From positions 434,001 to 498,000 of the forward strand of contig NZ_JABJXS010000002.1 of assembly GCF_013155275.1 (NCBI RefSeq): a DNA stretch of 64,000 nucleotides, read 5' to 3'. The notes beneath the pieces are model-generated. The model had not been told where the DNA came from. It searched no databases and saw only the letters and a list, made by a program, of their open reading frames with translations. Made by a program: the position numbers and the translations under genes. This stretch comes from Brenneria sp. hezel4-2-4 (GTDB lineage: Bacteria; Pseudomonadota; Gammaproteobacteria; Enterobacterales; Enterobacteriaceae). Shown here one piece after another: positions 26,801-36,300 of this stretch. The first letter of the stretch is position 1, and every line of letters begins with the position of its first letter.

Positions 26801-29800
26801 CCCAACTTGGCGTTCGCCTGCCGGAATATATGGTGCCGGCGGCCTATGTAAGACTGGAGCGTATTCCGCTGACGCCAAACGGCAAGGTGGATCGCAAGGC
26901 GCTGCCGGCGCCGGATGAAGCAGCCTTTATTCGTCAGGCATATGAAGCGCCGCAGGGCGCGGATGAGCAGGCGCTGGCGGCGCTGTGGCAATCGCTGCTG
27001 GGGCTGGACAAGGTGGGGCGTCACGATAATTTCTTTGCGCTGGGCGGCCATTCGCTGCTGGCGGTGCAGTTGATTTCGCGGGTGCGTACTGAACTGGATC
27101 GCGAACTGACGCTGGCGACGCTGTTTGCCCGGCCGGCGCTCAGCGAGTTGGCGGCGGCGCTGGGCGAGGCGCGGCAGGGTAGTTTGCCGGCCATTGTACC
27201 GCAGCCGGACGGCGAGACGCCGCCGCTGTCGCTGGCCCAGCAGCGGCTGTGGTTTCTGGCGCAGATGGATGAGGCGGCCAGCGCCGCGTATGTTATCGCC
27301 GGCGGCGTAAGGATGCTGGGCAAGCTGGATGCGGCGGCGCTGCAACGGGCGCTGGATCGCATCGTGGCTCGTCACGCCGCGCTGCGTACCCATATTGAGA
27401 ACCGACACGGGGTGCCGGTGCAGGCGATTGAGGCGGAAGATCGCGGCTTCCCGCTAAGCAGGATTGATATAAACGGAGAGAGCAGCGATCTTGCGCCCTT
27501 TGCACCGCGATTCGATCTGACCACCGGGCCGCTGGCGCAGGGACAACTGGTGCGGGTAAACGCGCAAGAGCACTGGCTGCGGCTGGCGATGCACCATATT
27601 ATCGCCGATGGCTGGTCGATAGGCGTGTTTATGCGGGAATTAAGCGCGTTATATGACGCTTTCAGCCAAAACCAGAGCGACCCATTACCCGCTTTGTCGA
27701 TCCAATACGGCGATTATGCCGCCTGGCAGCATCAGCACCTGCGCGGTAAGGCGTTGCAGGCTCAGCAGCAATACTGGACAGAGCAATTGCGCGGCGCGCC
27801 GGACTGTCTGACCTTGCCGACCGATCGGCCACGACCGGCGGTACAAAACTACGCCGGCGCGCATATGGCGATCACGCTGGATAAGGCGCTGACGAAGGAT
27901 CTGAACGCGTTAAGCCAGCGCCACGGCTGCACGCTGTTTATGACCTTGTTGGCCGGCTGGGCCGCGCTGATGGGGCGGCTGTCCGGTCAGGACGATATTG
28001 TGATGGGTTCGCCGATCGCCGGGCGTAACCGCCGTGAGATCGAACCGCTGATCGGGATGTTCGTCAATACCCAGGCGCTGAGGGTCGACCTGTCCGGTCA
28101 GCCGGACACCGACGCCCTGCTGGCGCAGGTTAAAGCCACGGCGCTGGCGGCGCAAAGTCATGCCGATATCCCGTTTGAGCAGGTGGTCGAGGCGCTGTCG
28201 CCAACCCGCAGCCTGTCGTATAGCCCGCTGTTTCAGGTGATGCTGGCGCTGCATAACATGCCCGACAACGCCTTTGAACTGCCGGGTCTGAGGTTGTCTC
28301 CTCTGCCTAACGAGACGGCGACGTGCCAGTTCGATCTCAATCTGGAACTGAGAGAGACGAATGGTCAGTTGGCAGGCACGTTGTATTACGCTACCGCGCT
28401 ATTCGACGCCGGCACGGTGCGGCGTTATCTGGATTACTGGCAAAGCCTGTTGCGCGGCATGGCGGCCGCGCCGCGTCAGCCGGTGCGGGCGCTGCCGATA
28501 CTGTCGGCCGCCGAACGCCAACAGGTGCTGGTCGACTTCAATAATACCGCGGCGGCGTATCCATCCGAATGTTGCCTGCCTGCGCTGTTCGAAGCCCGGG
28601 TTGTCCAACAGCCGGATGCGGTGGCCGTTGTCTGCGAAGAGCGGCGGCTGAGCTATGGCGAACTGAACGCCCGGGCGAATCAACTGGCGCACTGGCTGAT
28701 CGCACAGGGGATTCGTCCTGATGATCGGGTGGCGATCTGTATGGCGCGCAGCCTCAACATGGTGGTGGCGCTGTTGGGGATCCTCAAGGCGGGCGGTGCC
28801 TATGTGCCGCTGGACCCTATCTACCCTCGCGAACGTCTGGCTTACATGCTCAAGGACAGCGCGCCGATGGCGGTACTGATCGACGGCATGGGGCGGTCGG
28901 TGCTGGCGGGATGTTGCGCCATGCCGCCCGCCTTTGATCTGGAGGCGGACGCCGCCCGATGGGCCGACCAGCCCGCCGGCGATCCGGACCCACGGGCCAT
29001 CGGGTTGACTCCACAGCATCTGGCCTATGTGATTTACACTTCCGGTTCGACAGGGCGTCCCAAAGGGATCGCCATGCCGCATGCGCCATTGGTGAATCTG
29101 ATCCACTGGCAGAATCGCAGACCGACGGTATCCACGCTGCAATTCGCCTCCTTCGGCTTTGACGTCGCATTTCAGGAGATGCTCAGCTCGCTGGCGGGAG
29201 GCGGTGTGCTGGAGATGGTGGCGAGCGAAACCCGACTCGATATGACGCGTCTTGCGCGCTTTCTGAACGATCGCTCCATCGCACGCGCTTTCATTCCCCC
29301 GGCGCTCTTGCAAGCGCTGGCCCGGGAGAAGCAGGAACAACAACCGGCGCTGCCGATTGCCGAGGTCATCACCAGCGGTGAAACGCTGCGCGCCAGCGCA
29401 GAGATCCGTGCGTTGTTCGCCGGTTCTCCCCAGTCCCGGCTTCACAATCAGTATGGGCCGGCGGAGACCCATGTGACGACCGAGTATATCTGTCCAGAGG
29501 CGGTGTCTGACTGGTCGGCGTTGCCGTCGATTGGCCGTCCGATCGCCAACGCCCGGATTTACATTCTCGATGCGCAGGGTGAACCGGTGCCGATAGGGGT
29601 GGCAGGCGAGATCCATATCGGCGGCGTCGGCCTGGCGCGTGGCTACCTGAATCTTCCGGAACTGACCGCCGAACGTTTTCTGCCCGATCCATTCGCCGAT
29701 CGGCCGCAGGCCCGAATGTACAAAACGGGCGATCTGGGACGCTGGCTGGCTGATGGCGCCATCGACTATCTCGGTCGCAATGACTTTCAGGTGAAAATTC

Positions 29801-30396
29801 GCGGTTTCCGTATTGAGCCGGGGGAGATCGAAACCTGCATGCGCGCTCATCAGGGGGTTGAAGAGGCGCTGGTTGTGGCGCGTGAGGCGACGGCGGGCGA
29901 GACGCGTCTGGTGGCGTACTATCAGGGGCCGGCCGGCGTCGATGCATTACGCGCCCATGTGGCGGATCGGCTGCCTGATTATATGGTGCCGTCCGCCTGG
30001 GTATCGCTGGCGGCTTTCCCGCTGACCCCGAACGGCAAAGTGAATCGTCAGGCGCTGCCTGAGCCGGATGACTCGGCTTTTGCGCGCATGGCATACCAAG
30101 CGCCGGAAGGGGAAATGGAACAGGCGATCGCGGTTATCTGGCAGTCGCTGCTGAATGTGGATCGCCTCGGCCGCCACGATAATTTTTTCGCGCTGGGCGG
30201 CCACTCCTTGCTGGCGGTGCAATTGATTTCTCGCATTCGCCTCGAACTGGAAGTTGAAGTCCCATTGGCCGAATTATTCGCTTATCCGAGTCTGAGCGCG
30301 TTTAGCGAACGGGTGGTGGATATCAGCATCGAGCAATTTGATATCACCGATCTGCTGGAGATCGCAGGATCGTTGGAAGGAGAAAACCATGCATAA
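20836..30396 (+). CDS. Nonribosomal peptide synthetase, modules 1-3 (Cstarter-A-T-C-A-T-C-A-T)
   Basis: A 3186-residue synthetase. The GTG at 20836 is chosen because AGGGA lies nine bases upstream. Domains: starter-type condensation domain (HHLITDG at residues 152-158), A1, carrier with phosphopantetheine Ser1028, C2 (HHIIADG from H1208), A2, carrier Ser2073, C3 (H2253), A3, carrier Ser3124 and a short tail. Codes at the GrsA specificity positions are A1 DFWNIGMVHK (a classical Thr code), A2 DAWFLGNVVK (a classical Leu code) and A3 DVQFISQVTK (partly like Pro codes such as DVQLIAHVVK, low certainty). There is no epimerase or methyltransferase domain. The N-terminal C domain with no loading module in front implies that an acyl group is joined to Thr. 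The stop overlaps the next gene by 8 bp. Confidence 0.97.
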   Translation: MSEQEIFFRNTQNNSYKHAFPLSAAQRGIWFAQHLNPSAKAKVFKIAEYFEISGSLDPKIFETAVRRTVAETESLRITLKNEAQGPRQYVGVTPDWAFPIVDLRGNADPDGAAAKWMQADLDKPYEPQCGRLFSFALIQTAAERFFFYHCDHHLITDGYGSALFVRRLAEVYSALVANHEPPACTFVGLADALDADSDYETSSLAQRDRRYWMDLLADRPAPVSLAGRQAVCSDIVRQQQYLPARTDDLLRRVARQHDATLPQLLITLIAIYLYRMTGQDDLLLGLPVTARSNRKLRRFPGMVSNVLPLRLKLASAATLVDCLRQTESHVYGATRHQRYRGEALNAELDLMAGRGMLFATAINIIPLQYDQLSFGGYGATVHNLALGPTDDLSITVLDRGPGGGLELCLSGNAALYGSDDMDWHFRRLAHFFAATADNQDKQIGDYALLLPDELALLRQWNAMQTVYASPDCIHQRFERQARVRPDAVAVVYEDCQLSYGELNGKANQLAHWLVEQGVRPDSRVAIALARGCDLLVAILATLKAGGAYVPLDPGYPQERLRYVLQDSAPDALITTQTIRPLLGDLPDHLSLVALDDDSQPWARCSAADIAAAALGLTARHLAYIIYTSGSTGQPKGVMVEHRNVTRLLASTQYWFHFDPQDTWTLFHSYAFDFSVWEIWGALLHGARLVVVPQSATRSPQDFYRLLCRQKVTVLNQTPSVFRQLIAAQAESRDAHCLRYVIFGGEALEVATLAPWYRQNADSVTQLINMYGITETTVHATYRSLDAADVTLAGESPIGRPLPDLRVYILDAQGNPLPLGVVGELYVAGAGVTRGYLNRPQLTAERFLPDPFADEADARMYKSGDLGRWLADGTIEYLGRNDFQVKIRGYRIELGEIESALLACDGVREAVVAAVSAPSQTQDKRLVAYYVADGEHNLSVETLKTQLGARLPEYMVPAAYVALDNIPLTANGKVDRKALPAPDEAAFVRQVYEAPQSADEQALAALWRSLLGVDKVGRHDSFFALGGHSLLAVQLISRVRTELDRELTLATLFARPALSDLAAALEEARQGSLPAIVPQPDGETPPLSLAQQRLWFLAQMDEAASAAYVIAGDVRMLGKLDVAALQQALDRIVARHAALRTHIENRNGVPVQVIEAEERGFPLSRIDMDGENGDLAPFAPTFDLTTGPLAQGQLVRVNAQEHRLRLAMHHIIADGWSLGVFMREFSALYGALSQDQNDPLPTLSIQYGDYAAWQHQHLRGEVLHSQRQYWVEQLRGAPDCLTLPTDRPRPQTQSYAGAGVSVTLDKTLTKDLNALSQRHGCTLFMTLLAGWGALMGRLSGQDDIVMGSPIAGRNRREIEPLIGMFVNTLALRIDLSEQPDTDALLAQVKATALAAQSHADIPFEQVVEALSPTRSLSHSPLFQVMLALQNTAGNALELPGLTLSIHAGEITTSQFDLSLDLQEVAGQLEGTLYYATALFDENTVRSYLDYWQRLLRGMAAAPHQPVRALPILSAAERQRVLVDVNNTAMAYLPECCLHTLFEAQAAQQPEALALICDDRRLSYSELNARANQLAHWLIEQGVRPDSRVAIVLERSSELIVAMLATLKAGGAYVPLDPGVPPERLAYMVADSAPQVMIASRATRTRLGALPPETQLIAIDAGACPWADCARDNIAPPRLGLTPRHLAYIIYTSGSTGQPKGVMVEHRGVVNLVRWHCQAFGLRAQDAASCVAGLGFDAAVWEIWPPLSVGARLLLPSPAVSRDPGQLLDWWAAQPINVGFLPTPVAELAFARGLNHPTLRTLLVGGDRLNRRPAEGANFTLVNNYGPTENTVVATSGRICAADRVLHIGRPIANTRTYILDAEGQPAPMGVSGELYIGGAQVARGYLNRADLTAERFLPDPFADEADARMYKTGDLGRWLADGAIEYLGRNDFQVKIRGFRIELGEIESALLACEGVSGAVVTVSGEEKRLVAYYTADDATQATSIEGLKAQLGVRLPEYMVPAAYVRLERIPLTPNGKVDRKALPAPDEAAFIRQAYEAPQGADEQALAALWQSLLGLDKVGRHDNFFALGGHSLLAVQLISRVRTELDRELTLATLFARPALSELAAALGEARQGSLPAIVPQPDGETPPLSLAQQRLWFLAQMDEAASAAYVIAGGVRMLGKLDAAALQRALDRIVARHAALRTHIENRHGVPVQAIEAEDRGFPLSRIDINGESSDLAPFAPRFDLTTGPLAQGQLVRVNAQEHWLRLAMHHIIADGWSIGVFMRELSALYDAFSQNQSDPLPALSIQYGDYAAWQHQHLRGKALQAQQQYWTEQLRGAPDCLTLPTDRPRPAVQNYAGAHMAITLDKALTKDLNALSQRHGCTLFMTLLAGWAALMGRLSGQDDIVMGSPIAGRNRREIEPLIGMFVNTQALRVDLSGQPDTDALLAQVKATALAAQSHADIPFEQVVEALSPTRSLSYSPLFQVMLALHNMPDNAFELPGLRLSPLPNETATCQFDLNLELRETNGQLAGTLYYATALFDAGTVRRYLDYWQSLLRGMAAAPRQPVRALPILSAAERQQVLVDFNNTAAAYPSECCLPALFEARVVQQPDAVAVVCEERRLSYGELNARANQLAHWLIAQGIRPDDRVAICMARSLNMVVALLGILKAGGAYVPLDPIYPRERLAYMLKDSAPMAVLIDGMGRSVLAGCCAMPPAFDLEADAARWADQPAGDPDPRAIGLTPQHLAYVIYTSGSTGRPKGIAMPHAPLVNLIHWQNRRPTVSTLQFASFGFDVAFQEMLSSLAGGGVLEMVASETRLDMTRLARFLNDRSIARAFIPPALLQALAREKQEQQPALPIAEVITSGETLRASAEIRALFAGSPQSRLHNQYGPAETHVTTEYICPEAVSDWSALPSIGRPIANARIYILDAQGEPVPIGVAGEIHIGGVGLARGYLNLPELTAERFLPDPFADRPQARMYKTGDLGRWLADGAIDYLGRNDFQVKIRGFRIEPGEIETCMRAHQGVEEALVVAREATAGETRLVAYYQGPAGVDALRAHVADRLPDYMVPSAWVSLAAFPLTPNGKVNRQALPEPDDSAFARMAYQAPEGEMEQAIAVIWQSLLNVDRLGRHDNFFALGGHSLLAVQLISRIRLELEVEVPLAELFAYPSLSAFSERVVDISIEQFDITDLLEIAGSLEGENHA
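23300..28830 (+). repeat. Collinear duplication block, copy in the first synthetase gene
   Basis: From the C-terminal part of A1 to the start of A3 this DNA aligns without net gaps with 32913-38443, always 9613 bp apart. I checked the spacing at the A1 tail, C2, A2, T2, C3 and the A3 entry. Identity is patchy: roughly 90 percent over T1, low over the C2-A2 linker, and apparently complete from 25523 to 27136. Confidence 0.85.
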
Positions 30397-33300
30397 CAGG
30401 GATGAAAATCAAATAACCATTAACGCATTGTCCAGAGAGGAAAAAGCCAGACTACTTGAGTTGGCAAAATCGAAAGGGCTGAAGCGTAAAACCGATCGAC
30501 ATAGTCAAATCATTCAACCCGCCGCCCGCTCCCCCGAGGGGGAGCCGCTGGCCTTCGCGCAGCGTCGGCTGTGGTTTCTGGCGCAAATGGAAGACAGCAG
30601 CACGGATGCCTATATTCTGGGCGGCGCGTTTCAGCTCAAGGGGCGGCTGGACGTCGCCGCGCTGCGCGCCGCGCTCGATCGCATGATCGACCGTCACGAA
30701 ATATTGCGCACGCGTTTTATCAACGCGCGCGGAACGCCGCTGCAACGGATTGACCGCGCCGACAGCGGATTTATCCTGGATTATCGGGAATTACAGGAGC
30801 CCACCGACGTCGAGCCGCGTTTTTCTCCCCGCTTCGATCTGGAACACGGCCCGTTGATTGGCGGGCAACTGGTTCGCGTGGCCGAAGAAGTCCATTTGCT
30901 GCGCATCGCCATGCATCACATTATTGCCGACGGCTGGTCGATAGGCGTGTTTATGCAGGAACTGGGCGCCCTGTATGCGGCGTTCAGTCAGGGGCTGCCC
31001 GACCCCTTGCCGGCGCTGAATATCCAGTATGCCGATTATGCCGCCTGGCAGCATCAACACCTGCGGGGCGCGGCGCTACAGGAGCAGCAGGCCTATTGGG
31101 CGCAGCAACTGCGCGGCATACCGGCGTGTCTGACCCTGCCGGGCGATCGGCCGCGGCCGCAAACGCAGGATTACCGCGGCGCCGGCGTACCGGTCACGCT
31201 GGACAAGACGCTGACGGCCGGGCTGAAAGCGCTGGGGCAGCGCCACGGCTGTACGCTGTTTATGACGTTGCTGGCCGGCTGGGCGGCGCTGATGAGCCGG
31301 CTGTCCGGTCAGGACGACGTGGTCATCGGCACCCCGATCGCCGGACGTAACCGCCGTGAAATCGAATCGCTGATCGGCATGTTCGTCAACACCCAGGCGC
31401 TGAGGGTCGATATGTCCGGCCGGCCGAATACCGATGCGCTGCTGGCGCAGGTCAGAGCCACGGCGCTGGCGGCGCAACGTCATGCCGATATGCCGTTTGA
31501 ACAGGTGGTTGAAGCGCTGGCTCCCAGCCGCAGTCTGTCCCATAGCCCTATTTTTCAGGTGATGCTGGCGCTACAGAACACCCCTGACGATACGTTTGAA
31601 CTGCCCGGATTGACGATATCGCCAGTGACCGGCAAGGCGGCGACCTCCCAGTTTGATCTGAGTCTGTCGTTGGCGGAAACAGGGGAACAGCTTGCGGGGA
31701 CATTATTCTATGCCACCTCACTGTTCGATGAAGCCACCGTACAGCGTTATCTGAATTACTGGCTGCGATTGTTGCGCGGCATGGCGGCCGATCCTCTCCA
31801 GCCGGTGCAGAGCTTGCCGATGTTTTCGGACGCTGAACGGCGGCAGGTGCTTTATGATTTCAACCATACGCAGGCGGCATACCCGGTCGAATGCTGTATA
31901 CATACGCTGTTCGAACGGCAGGCGAAAGCCTGTCCGGACGCGGTGGCGGTGGTGTATGACGACCAGCCGCTAAGCTATGGCGACCTTAACGCGCGCGCCA
32001 ACCAACTGGCGCACTGGCTGGTCGAACTGGGCGTACGTCCGGACAGCCGGGTGGCGATTGCGCTGGCGCGCGGCAGTGAAATGGTCGTGGCGATGCTGGC
32101 GACGCTCAAGGCGGGCGGCGCCTATGTGCCGTTCGATCCGGATATCCCGCAGGAGCGGCTGATCTACATGCTGCGGGACAGCGCGCCCAACGTGCTGATC
32201 GCTACGCGGGCGATGCGGGACAGGCTGGGCGCGATGCCGGACTCTCTCTCCACGGTCGAACTGGATAGCGACGTCCGCCCCTGGATACAGTGCCCCGCCA
32301 CGGATATCGCGGCGGCCACGCTGGGGCTGACGGCGCGCCATCTGGCCTACGTGATCTACACTTCCGGATCAACCGGTCAGCCCAAAGGCGTGATGGTTCA
32401 TCATCAGGCGGCGGTGAACTTCCTGCTGTGCCAGCAGCGTCAGCATAAGGTGACGCCGGAGGCGCGTCTGCTGGCGGTAACCACCATTTCGTTCGACATC
32501 CACGTGCTGGAAATCTACCTGCCGTTGATTAGCGGCGCGCAACTGCATCTGGCGAGCGACGCGCTACGCCGGGACGGCGAGCGTTTGGGAAACTATCTGT
32601 GCCAGCAGGCGATTTCCCTGTTTCAGGCTACCCCGGCGACGTGGAAACTGCTGATCGAATCCGGCTGGCGCGGGGTGCCGGGGTTGAAAGCCCTGATCGG
32701 CGGAGAGTCCTTCCCGCAGGGGCTGGCGGCGGCGCTGCTGGCGCGGGTGGGCGAACTGTGGAATATGTATGGCCCGACGGAAACCACCGTATGGTCCACC
32801 ACCTGGCGCATCGACGACGCGGACGAACCGATATTGATTGGCCGGCCGATCGCCAATACGCAGGTGTACCTGCTGGATGCGCAGCACTCGCCGGTGCCGG
32901 TGGGCGTTGCGGGTGAAATTTATATTGCCGGCGCCGGGGTGACGCGCGGTTATCTTAATCGGCCGCAGCTGACCGCCGAACGCTTCCTGCCGGATCCGTT
33001 CGCCGATGAAGCGGATGCGCGGATGTACAAAACCGGCGATCTGGGACGCAGGCTGGCCGACGGCGCCATCGAATACCTGGGCCGCAACGATTTTCAGGTG
33101 AAAATTCGCGGCTTTCGCATTGAACTGGGTGAGATCGAGTCGGCGCTATTGGCCTGCGACGGTGTGCGGGAGGCGGTGGTCGCCGCCGTCGGCGCGCCCT
33201 CGCAGACGCAGGATAAACGTCTGGTGGCCTACTATGTTGCTGACGGCGAGCATAATCTCTCCGTCGAAACGCTGAAGACACAGCTTGGCGCTCGATTGCC

Positions 33301-36300
33301 GGAATATATGGTGCCGGCGGCTTATGTGAGGCTGGAGCGTATTCCGCTGACGCCAAACGGCAAGGTGAACCGCAAGGCATTGCCGGCGCCGGATGAAGCG
33401 GCCTTTGCCCGTCAGATTTACCAAGCGCCGCAAGGCGCGGATGAGCAGGCGCTGGCGGCGCTGTGGCAATCGTTGTTGGGCGTGGACAAGGTCGGTCGTC
33501 ACGACAATTTCTTTGCCCTGGGCGGCCATTCGCTGCTGGCGGTACAACTGATTTCCCGGGTGCGCAGCGAACTGAATCGCGAGCTGGCGCTGACGACGCT
33601 GTTTGCCCGGCCGGCGCTCAGCGATCTGGCGGCGGCGCTGGGGAAGGCGCGGCAGGAGAGTCTGCCGGCCATTGTATCGCAGCCGACGGGTGAGGCACCG
33701 CCATTGTCGCTGGCCCAGCAGCGGCTGTGGTTTCTGGCGCAGATGGATGAGGCGGCCAGCGCCGCGTATGTTATCGCCGGCGGCGTACGGATGCTGGGTG
33801 AGCTGGATATAACCGCGTTGCAACAGGCGCTGGATCGTATTGTGGCCCGTCACGCCGCGCTGCGTACCCATATCGAGAACCGACACGGGGTGCCGGTGCA
33901 GGTGATTGAGGCGGAAGATCGCGGCTTCCCGCTGAGCTGGCTGGATGCCGGGGGGCAAATGGATAATCTGCCGCCCTTTGCGCCGAGGTTTGAGTTGACC
34001 ACCGGGCCGCTGGCGCAGGGACAATTGGTGCGGGTAAACGCGCAAGAGCACTGGCTGCGGCTGGCGATGCACCACATCATCGCCGATGGCTGGTCGATAG
34101 GCGTGTTTATGCAGGAACTGCGCGCGCTGTATGCGGCGTTTAGTCAGGGCCGCCTCGATCCGCTGCCGCGGTTGCCGATTCAGTACGGCGATTATGCCGT
34201 CTGGCAGCATCAGCACCTGCGCGGGGAGGTATTGCACACCCAGCGGCAGTATTGGGTGGAACAGCTGCGCGGCGCGCCGGACTGTCTGACCCTGCCGACC
34301 GATCGGCCGCGGCCGCAGACCCAAAGCTATGCGGGCGGCAGCGTATCGGTCACGTTGGATACGAAACTGACGGCCGAACTGAAGGCGCTAAGCCAGCGCC
34401 ACGGCTGCACGCTGTTTATGACCCTGCTGGCCGGCTGGGGCGCGCTGATGGGGCGGCTGTCCGGGCAGGACGATATCGTGATGGGTTCGCCGATCGCCGG
34501 GCGTAACCGCCGTGAGATCGAACCGCTGATCGGGATGTTCGTCAACACGCTGGCGCTGAGGATTGATCTCTCCGAGCAGCCGGACACCGACGCCCTGCTG
34601 GCGCAGGTTAAAGCCACGGCGCTGGCGGCGCAAAGTCATGCCGATATCCCGTTTGAGCAGGTGGTCGAAGCGCTGGCACCTACCCGCAGCCTGTCCCATA
34701 GCCCTATTTTTCAGGTGATGCTGGCGTTGCAGAATACCCCCGACCGCGTTTTTAATCTGCCGGGACTGACCTTGTCTGCGTTGTCCGAAGAGGTGACAGT
34801 GTCACACTTTGATCTTAGTCTGGAACTGAGTGAAACGGATGGTCAGCTCAAGGGGAGCGTATTTTACGCCAGCGCGCTGTTTGATGCCGGAACGGTGCGG
34901 CGCTATCTGGATTACTGGCAGAGACTGTTGCGCGGCATGGCGGCCGCGCCGCATCAGCCGGTGCGGGCGCTGCCGATATTGTCGGCCGCCGAACGCCAAC
35001 AGGTGCTGGTCGACGTCAACAATACTGCGATGGCGTACCCGCCCGAATGCTGCCTGCATACGCTGTTCGAAGCGCAGGCCGCGCAACAGCCGGAGGCGCT
35101 GGCGCTGATCTGTGACGACCGGCGGCTGAGCTATGGCGAACTGAACGCCCGGGCGAATCAACTGGCGCACTGGCTGATTGAACAGGGCGTGCGCCCGGAC
35201 AGCCGGGTGGCGATTGTGTTGGAACGCAGCAGTGAACTGATCGTGGCGATGCTGGCGACGCTTAAGGCCGGCGGCGCCTATGTGCCGCTGGATCCGGGCG
35301 TGCCGCCGGAGCGGCTGGCCTATATGGTGGCGGACAGCGCGCCGCAGGTGATGATCGCCAGCCGCGCGACGCGAACTCGATTGGGCGCGCTGCCGCCGGA
35401 AACGCAACTGATCGCTATCGACGCCGGGGCGTGTCCGTGGGCCGACTGCGCGCGGGACAATATCGCGCCGCCGCGGCTGGGGCTGACGCCGCGTCATCTG
35501 GCCTACATTATCTATACCTCCGGCTCGACCGGCCAACCCAAAGGGGTGATGGTCGAGCATCGGGGCGTCGTCAACCTGGTGCGCTGGCACTGTCAGGCCT
35601 TTGGCCTGCGGGCGCAGGACGCCGCATCCTGCGTGGCGGGGCTGGGCTTTGATGCCGCGGTGTGGGAAATCTGGCCGCCGCTGTCGGTCGGGGCGCGTCT
35701 GCTGCTGCCGTCACCGGCGGTGTCCCGTGATCCCGGGCAACTGCTGGATTGGTGGGCGGCGCAACCGATCAATGTGGGCTTTTTGCCGACGCCCGTCGCC
35801 GAGCTGGCCTTTGCCCGCGGACTTAACCACCCGACGTTGCGCACCTTGCTGGTGGGCGGGGATCGGTTGAACCGCCGACCGGCTGAGGGTGCGAACTTCA
35901 CGCTGGTCAACAACTATGGCCCGACCGAAAATACGGTGGTGGCGACCTCCGGGCGCATCTGCGCCGCCGACCGGGTGCTGCATATCGGCCGTCCGATCGC
36001 CAATACCCGCACATATATCCTGGATGCCGAGGGGCAGCCGGCGCCAATGGGGGTTAGCGGCGAGTTGTATATCGGCGGGGCGCAGGTGGCGCGGGGATAT
36101 CTCAACCGGGCGGATCTGACCGCCGAACGCTTCCTGCCGGATCCGTTCGCCGATGAAGCGGACGCGCGAATGTACAAAACCGGCGATCTGGGACGCTGGC
36201 TGGCCGACGGCGCCATCGAATACCTGGGGCGTAACGATTTTCAGGTGAAAATTCGCGGTTTCCGCATCGAGCTGGGAGAGATCGAATCGGCGCTGCTGGC

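Noticed and set aside
28399..29850. Long minus-strand open frame of 483 codons inside the first synthetase gene
   Set aside because: It is a mirror of the A3 module, Arg/His/Gln-rich and without family similarity or ribosome site. Similar antisense frames at 33146-34324 and 36407-37834 recur because the modules are repeats.
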